Shown in pieces: positions 59,667-64,000 of a stretch of 64,000 nt of DNA. Each line of letters begins with the position of its first letter. Position 1 is the first letter of the stretch. A program made the translations under genes and the position numbers. The stretch covers positions 1,550,001 through 1,614,000 of the forward strand of contig CBDDAE010000001.1 in assembly GCA_965224795.1 (NCBI GenBank), read 5' to 3'. Source of the stretch: NVTR01 sp036480115 (GTDB lineage Bacteria; Pseudomonadota; Alphaproteobacteria; Rhodobacterales; Rhodobacteraceae). The notes under the pieces are model-generated. The model had not been told where the DNA came from. It did not search any database and saw only the letters and a program-made list of their open reading frames with translations.

Positions 59667-61364
59667 CTATTTCACCAAATAGGGGCGATGAGCTTCTGGC
59701 GGTTGATTTAATGGGTTACTTCCCACCGGAAATTCCCCCATCAACCGCGGCTGCATACCCTGGTTTTTTAAATTCTGTAGAAACTGTCCAAACCCGTCAA
59801 GATTTACCATTTTTGGCGCTTCCGTCAGCCGCCGCGCATGTCGCGCACCAATATCGTCAATTATTGTCTGCAAGGGCTCCATCGGCGCTTCTACAAACTC
59901 AGCCATGGTCCAGACCCGAACCCTGGCCTTGGTGTATATCGTGCCAAGAATATCCAAATGTTCATTTTCGGTACGCTGCAATTTTGCCGCTGTTTTGCGA
60001 ATTTCCGAAAAATTCAGGTTAGATTTGAAAAGCGGTATCGCCCATGCCCCGGATATGACCGAGATTTGGGCATTAGGGTCTGTTGCAATCAACCAAGAAA
60101 TTTCCTGGTTATCGCTGGGGCCAAACTGAAAACACTGATGTTCTCCCCGGGTATTCCAAAGCAAACTGGTGAAAAAGCTCTTCGGGTTGTAATCGCGTAA
60201 AGCTGCGTCATCACTTAATGCGCCGGAAAATATATCTTGGCCCCCGGAAAATTCTGCCCGTTTGGGTCCAAATAAATGTCCATGTACGCGTCCACCAATT
60301 GCGTTTGTCAGCCAGTCCTCAAAGCCTTCAAACACTTCACTGAAACCTTCAAATACAGAGTAACGCGCGCAGGTTTTGCCCTTTTCGAACCCTTCTTTTG
60401 GAAATCTGCTATGCATATATAGACCCGAACGCCCGTTTGTGCGCCTATCAACCGCTTTGGAAAATATCTTATCGATCTTACCTGGGCTTGGTTCCGCTGC
60501 GCCCATACTTGCCAAATCAGGCGATAAAAAATTTGCATACAGCTTTTCTGCACTAGGCCAAATTTTTCGGGCAACAAAACAATCAGACCGACGCAATAGC
60601 TGCAAATGGTCATCGTAGAAAACGTGTGGTTTTCCTTTGAACTCAAATTTTGACAATGTCAGCGACCGACTTTGAATATCAGTGGAATAGTGTCTCGCCA
60701 GAGTCTGAAAGTAGCTCTCATCAGGTATCCAAACTTGCTTGAAATACCGATCCTGTTGCGACCGTTTTGGATCTTCAAGTATTGCCGACAATGTTTGCCG
60801 GGTCAGACACCACCATTGGGAGCCAAGATGCGGTGTTAGCGATTGGGGAACCGACCGTTTGATCCGAAGCACTTGTTGCAACTTCACAAAAATATCAAAC
60901 AGTTTTCGTTGCCTTTTCCAAGAGAACGGAAACCGCAAAGTAAAACGTTCTGAATCAAATCCGTCAATCGTCCAGGGGACATCACGTGTTGTCACTGATT
61001 CAATAAAATCAGTTTTCGGTCTTTCATCCAAGTAGTCGATCAGCTCTTGAACCGGTCGTAGGGGCATACAAGAGCCAGATGTCAGGTAAACATGGCGTAT
61101 ATCTTTGTAGTTTTCCAACAACATTTCAGATGCTGTTTGCGTCGCTTTGACCAGTGAAAAGGTTCCCCATTCGCAACGGTGCCGTGCGCAAAACTCTATA
61201 TTTGTCACATCACCCAAGTTATTGGAAAATGCGTTGAATACTTTTCTACTGACGCGGCTATCCACATGAATAACAACCGGGCAACCAGCCTTAGCCCAAT
61301 GGCGGGCCACCTGCTCGGCGCGGTTCAGTGCTTCATGCACCAGCATAATGATGCCCACGCTCAT
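59667..61364 (-). CDS. Core-2/I-branching-type glycosyltransferase (GT14-like, DUF5927 C-terminus)
   Basis: A 565-residue protein. The N-terminal domain (about residues 1-260) has VGIIMLVHEALNRAEQVARH, HVYLTSGSCMPLRPVQELI and GSQWWCLTRQTLSAIL, which are typical of the beta-1,6-N-acetylglucosaminyltransferase-like GT14 group. The C-terminal 290 residues match the extra domain (DUF5927-like) seen in rhodobacterial members. The ATG at 61364 overlaps the previous stop (ATGA); an in-frame TTG at 61370 is an alternative. Acceptor and linkage unknown. Confidence 0.82.
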   Translation of the reverse strand: MSVGIIMLVHEALNRAEQVARHWAKAGCPVVIHVDSRVSRKVFNAFSNNLGDVTNIEFCARHRCEWGTFSLVKATQTASEMLLENYKDIRHVYLTSGSCMPLRPVQELIDYLDERPKTDFIESVTTRDVPWTIDGFDSERFTLRFPFSWKRQRKLFDIFVKLQQVLRIKRSVPQSLTPHLGSQWWCLTRQTLSAILEDPKRSQQDRYFKQVWIPDESYFQTLARHYSTDIQSRSLTLSKFEFKGKPHVFYDDHLQLLRRSDCFVARKIWPSAEKLYANFLSPDLASMGAAEPSPGKIDKIFSKAVDRRTNGRSGLYMHSRFPKEGFEKGKTCARYSVFEGFSEVFEGFEDWLTNAIGGRVHGHLFGPKRAEFSGGQDIFSGALSDDAALRDYNPKSFFTSLLWNTRGEHQCFQFGPSDNQEISWLIATDPNAQISVISGAWAIPLFKSNLNFSEIRKTAAKLQRTENEHLDILGTIYTKARVRVWTMAEFVEAPMEPLQTIIDDIGARHARRLTEAPKMVNLDGFGQFLQNLKNQGMQPRLMGEFPVGSNPLNQPPEAHRPYLVK

Positions 61365-62359
61365 GCCCAATTACCCTTTGACATCAAACCAAGTATTTCC
61401 AGCTGTCGCCAGTTTATGTATTTTTCGGACCATTTGCACCACAGCTCTGGCGGGGTGGCTATGTGCTTGGCGTAAGCATGGTATTCCCGACCTGCCGCAA
61501 AATGTTCCCCACGCTGAATTTCTTCCCGGGTCTTTTCTATAAAGGTGTTTAGAAATTTTGCATGTAATAGGGCGCCGCTGGGTTTTTCGCCGCCCCGCTC
61601 ATCAAAAACTGTATTTAGCCCGCGTGGTAAAAGCATATGGGTAGAATTGGCGTAAACAAATTTCCTATCCCATTTTACCAAAGGTATTTTATTTAATGCC
61701 GGTGCTTTTTTTGGCTCATCCGCAAAAAACACACGCGCCCTGGGGCCACCTTGAATCCAAAGATTCTGGTAGTCCTTATTTTTGGAAATCATATAGTTTC
61801 CACTATCAAACCAATGGGCAATTTCCAGGGGATCCTGGCCCGAATGATAAGTCTGATCCTGGATCGCGCCTTTCGGGTACATGTCCACCAGCATCGCAGA
61901 AAACGCCTTTACGCCGGAACCATCCAGCCAGTCAGTTAATGCCCGAAGCGGTCGGGAATCGCAGAATGGGTAAATAAAAAACTCATCCACATCGACAACC
62001 AAAGACCAGTGGCCATGGGCATATTGTCGTTGCAACCAGTTTAACCAATCGGTTCCAAACCGTGCTGTCTTATAGCTGGCAGTTGTATGAAACAGTGACA
62101 CATCGTTTTGTTGTTCTAAGTACTCTCGCGATCCGTCATCAGAACCGTTGTCGATCATAAAGAAATGGTTCACCCCTAGCTCTCGGTAGTATTTTAAAAA
62201 ATAGGGTAATCGGACACATTCATTTCGCAAAGTGACAAACAAAAGGATGTCGTTCTTTCGGATGTTCTTGGACCGGTCGTGCAAACAACTTAATTCTCGC
62301 CTTTTGCGCAATGCACGAATACGCCAACGTTTGCGGCGAATTCTAAGACGGTATGACAT
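61361..62359 (-). CDS. Family 2/92-like glycosyltransferase
   Basis: A 332-residue cytosolic enzyme with a very basic N-terminus (RLRIRRKRWRIRALRKRREL, residues 4-23). The GT-A core has LRNECVRLPYFLKYYRELGV, FFMIDNGSDDGS and the metal-binding DVDEFF block in LVVDVDEFFIYPF. The NECVRLPYFLKYY and DNGSDDG pattern fits the glyco_tranf_2_4/GT92-like branch. In-frame TTG codons at 62371 (with GGGGA) and 62398 are alternative starts. Donor and acceptor unknown. Confidence 0.82.
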   Translation of the reverse strand: MSYRLRIRRKRWRIRALRKRRELSCLHDRSKNIRKNDILLFVTLRNECVRLPYFLKYYRELGVNHFFMIDNGSDDGSREYLEQQNDVSLFHTTASYKTARFGTDWLNWLQRQYAHGHWSLVVDVDEFFIYPFCDSRPLRALTDWLDGSGVKAFSAMLVDMYPKGAIQDQTYHSGQDPLEIAHWFDSGNYMISKNKDYQNLWIQGGPRARVFFADEPKKAPALNKIPLVKWDRKFVYANSTHMLLPRGLNTVFDERGGEKPSGALLHAKFLNTFIEKTREEIQRGEHFAAGREYHAYAKHIATPPELWCKWSEKYINWRQLEILGLMSKGNWA

Positions 62360-62410
62360 TAATGCGCTCAATTGTTCCCCATGAACATGCCTAAACAAGC
62401 AATAGATATG

Positions 62411-63646
62411 TCAGGTTAACCTTAAAACGACATTGAAATGCTCGTCCCATGTCGGCAAAGATTTTACCTGATATTGCCTGCTTTCCCCATTGTCGTTTTT
62501 CCCGTCGCTATTTGCGAGTTTTCTTATCTTTGTTTCCCAATCGTATAGGTCTGTGACATCGGCGTAAATTGGATATTCACCTAGAACCTCGTGGAAAACC
62601 TCTAAATTGCTACAAATCACCGGTACTCCTAGCTTTGCCGCCTCAACTGCTGGCAATCCAAAGCCTTCTGCATGGCTGGGAAATACCAATCCGCAAGAAC
62701 TCTTTAACAAAGAAGCGACTGCCCCATCGCTTAGGTTATTCAACTCGGTGACATTTTTAGGGTGCCTATCCAAGCGGTCAAAAACGTTCTTATTATTCCA
62801 ACCACGCTGTCCAATAATAAACAAATGTGGCGCATCCCCGGCAAGCGTCAATTTTTCCCAAACATCCAACATTAAGGTGTGGTTTTTTCGGGGCTCTATC
62901 GTTCCAAGCATCACAAAGTAAGATCGTTTTAAATTTAGACCCGCGGGAAGTTCCCGCGTATCTGGGGTCAAATCATTTACCCCCAAATGAGCAACAGTAA
63001 TATTTGGCGTATCAGACCGCCCGTTGCAGTGATGCAGAACATCTTTTTTAGTTTGCTGTGAAACGCACAAAAGCAGATCAGAATTCTTCATGGTCAATTG
63101 GAATTTTTGCGAAAAATCCGAAACTGCGTCTGGCCGCTGGAACTTTGGAAAATCCAGCGGAATTGTATCGTGCAACATCACCGTAATCTGGGCTTCTGGT
63201 ATTGTTCTAAAGGCTTGAAAAACCTCAGCAGATAAATTGCTGTGGCCGACGTTCAGATAGGCAGTTCCTTGCGGCAAAATGCTGGCTAGGTATCTGCTAA
63301 GGCGGCCCTTGCGGATTCGCTTTTTTGCCAGTGCTCGTATTTCCAAAAATAGTTGAATGCGCAACGCATTTGAATTTCCGAAAAGTCGAAATGCCGGGCG
63401 TAAGGGACGCCAGGGGTTTTTCCCCGACAATCTGTGCTGCAATTCGCGGGTTCCATTTGGATCAAGCAGAAAAAATCCGTCAGCCATCCGCACTATAGAG
63501 AAAAGCGGAATACTATGCACATCTAATTCGCGAAGGTATTCATACTCAACCCGGTCAATACCTGTCCACTGCCCGCGCCCTACTCGCGAAACCAAACGCG
63601 TTAAGTCTAGGCATCGCGCCTTCGGTCTACTTGTCGTAGTGCCCAT
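62411..63646 (-). CDS. Family 4 (GT-B) glycosyltransferase
   Basis: A 411-residue GT-B enzyme. The C-terminal donor-binding half has FVMLGTIEPRKNHTLMLDVW, LFIIGQRGWNNKNV and the E-x7-E-type block SHAEGFGLPAVEAAKLGVPV, diagnostic of GT4. The ATG at 63646 overlaps the galE stop by 20 bases; an in-frame codon at 63667 is possible. GT4 members usually retain the anomeric configuration of the donor sugar. Probably an early step in a surface glycan. Confidence 0.88.
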   Translation of the reverse strand: MGTTTSRPKARCLDLTRLVSRVGRGQWTGIDRVEYEYLRELDVHSIPLFSIVRMADGFFLLDPNGTRELQHRLSGKNPWRPLRPAFRLFGNSNALRIQLFLEIRALAKKRIRKGRLSRYLASILPQGTAYLNVGHSNLSAEVFQAFRTIPEAQITVMLHDTIPLDFPKFQRPDAVSDFSQKFQLTMKNSDLLLCVSQQTKKDVLHHCNGRSDTPNITVAHLGVNDLTPDTRELPAGLNLKRSYFVMLGTIEPRKNHTLMLDVWEKLTLAGDAPHLFIIGQRGWNNKNVFDRLDRHPKNVTELNNLSDGAVASLLKSSCGLVFPSHAEGFGLPAVEAAKLGVPVICSNLEVFHEVLGEYPIYADVTDLYDWETKIRKLANSDGKNDNGESRQYQVKSLPTWDEHFNVVLRLT

Positions 63647-64000
63647 TCTGGTGCCACCGCCAAGCATCTGTAATCATTTGGGTCAATGTAGAGCGCTCTG
63701 GTTTCCACCCTAGTTCGGCTTTGGCACGGGTGCTACCGGATACCAGTTTAGCGCAATCTCCGGCGCGCCTGGGCCCAATAGTGCTATTTAAAGCACGATT
63801 GGTGACAGTACTGGAATGGTCCATAACTTCTTTTACGGAAAACCCGTGCCCGGTGCCAAGATTAAAAACCCGGGTTTCTTTTCCATCTTCCAGCCACTTC
63901 AAACCCAATATATGTGCATCAACCAAATCCATAACATGCACATAGTCCCGAATGCAGGTTCCATCCGGCGTATCATAATCGTCGCCATGAATGGTTAGTT
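63627..64000 (-). CDS. galE: UDP-glucose 4-epimerase GalE (C-terminal part, cut by window edge)
   Basis: The frame is open to the window edge and reads LTIHGDDYDTPDGTCIRDYV then HVMDLVDAHILGLKWLEDG, followed by VFNLGTGHGFSVKEVM and GPRRAGDCAKLVSGSTRAKAELGWKP. This C-terminal pattern is diagnostic of GalE, which interconverts UDP-glucose and UDP-galactose (or the GlcNAc pair). The NAD-binding N-terminus lies outside the window. It heads the visible part of the polysaccharide cluster and overlaps the GT4 gene. Confidence 0.93.
   Translation of the reverse strand, partial: LTIHGDDYDTPDGTCIRDYVHVMDLVDAHILGLKWLEDGKETRVFNLGTGHGFSVKEVMDHSSTVTNRALNSTIGPRRAGDCAKLVSGSTRAKAELGWKPERSTLTQMITDAWRWHQNGHYDK

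Noticed and set aside
1..64000. CRISPR array, insertion sequence, integrase or rRNA operon
   Set aside because: No regularly spaced repeats, transposase or recombinase motifs, or rRNA signatures were seen on either strand.

Overview
The window is chromosomal DNA of an alphaproteobacterium, most likely order Rhodobacterales (Roseobacter/Rhodobacteraceae type). This rests on FnrL with its Cys-x2-Cys-x7-Cys N-terminus beside ccoNOQP-ccoGHIS, a separate MnmD methyltransferase divergent from a DadA/MnmC-like oxidoreductase, a Hint-domain protein, an RCAP_Rcc01079-type spike-base gene, and the aerobic-type CobN/CobW/CobO set. No species can be named from the sequence alone.

Layout. (1) 1-7836: a tightly packed forward cobalamin block (cobW end, GNAT, cobN, two small uncharacterised genes, cobO, a flavin reductase, a histidine phosphatase). 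Most junctions are 1- or 4-base stop/start overlaps; a lipoprotein gene sits on the other strand. (2) 7884-24842: housekeeping and small accessory genes: the divergent MnmC-like oxidoreductase/mnmD pair, a DMT transporter, slt, dapA, smpB, sseA, an aromatic aminotransferase, a membrane protein/XRE regulator pair, an MDR dehydrogenase, a LysR regulator, queG, GST, mtgA and a Hint protein. (3) 24962-31926: glutamate synthase, with gltD and gltB separated by two tandem GFA-family genes. (4) 32146-34168: uppP, an NDUFA9-like protein and tRNA-Leu(CAG). (5) About 34160-38060: a decaying accessory patch just after the tRNA, with an arylsulfotransferase-like pseudogene, a PepSY membrane protein and a truncated sulfotransferase. 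A short copy of the tRNA 3' end recurs at its far side.

(6) 38095-49837: a low-oxygen respiration region with a dihaem cytochrome c, copper nitrite reductase NirK, FnrL, a universal stress protein, cbb3 oxidase ccoNOQP and its maturation genes ccoGHIS. A perfect FNR box lies between the stress protein and ccoN. NirK would make NO from nitrite, probably with electrons from the dihaem cytochrome; cbb3 would respire scarce oxygen, and FnrL would link both to oxygen level. (7) 49907-53181: a metallophosphatase, a nucleotide-sugar epimerase and a two-gene cassette resembling the head-spike genes (ghsA/ghsB) of gene transfer agents. (8) 53481-58239: rnd, kdsD, lptC, lptA, lptB, hpf, ptsN, the usual LPS-export neighbourhood but without rpoN between lptB and hpf. 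(9) 58236-64000: a reverse-strand surface-polysaccharide cluster (galE, three glycosyltransferases, a two-domain sulfotransferase).

The best candidates for something little described are the detached GTA-like spike cassette, the tRNA-Leu-bounded decayed island, the GFA pair inside the glutamate synthase locus and the two-domain sulfotransferase in the polysaccharide cluster. No CRISPR array, transposase or integrase was seen.
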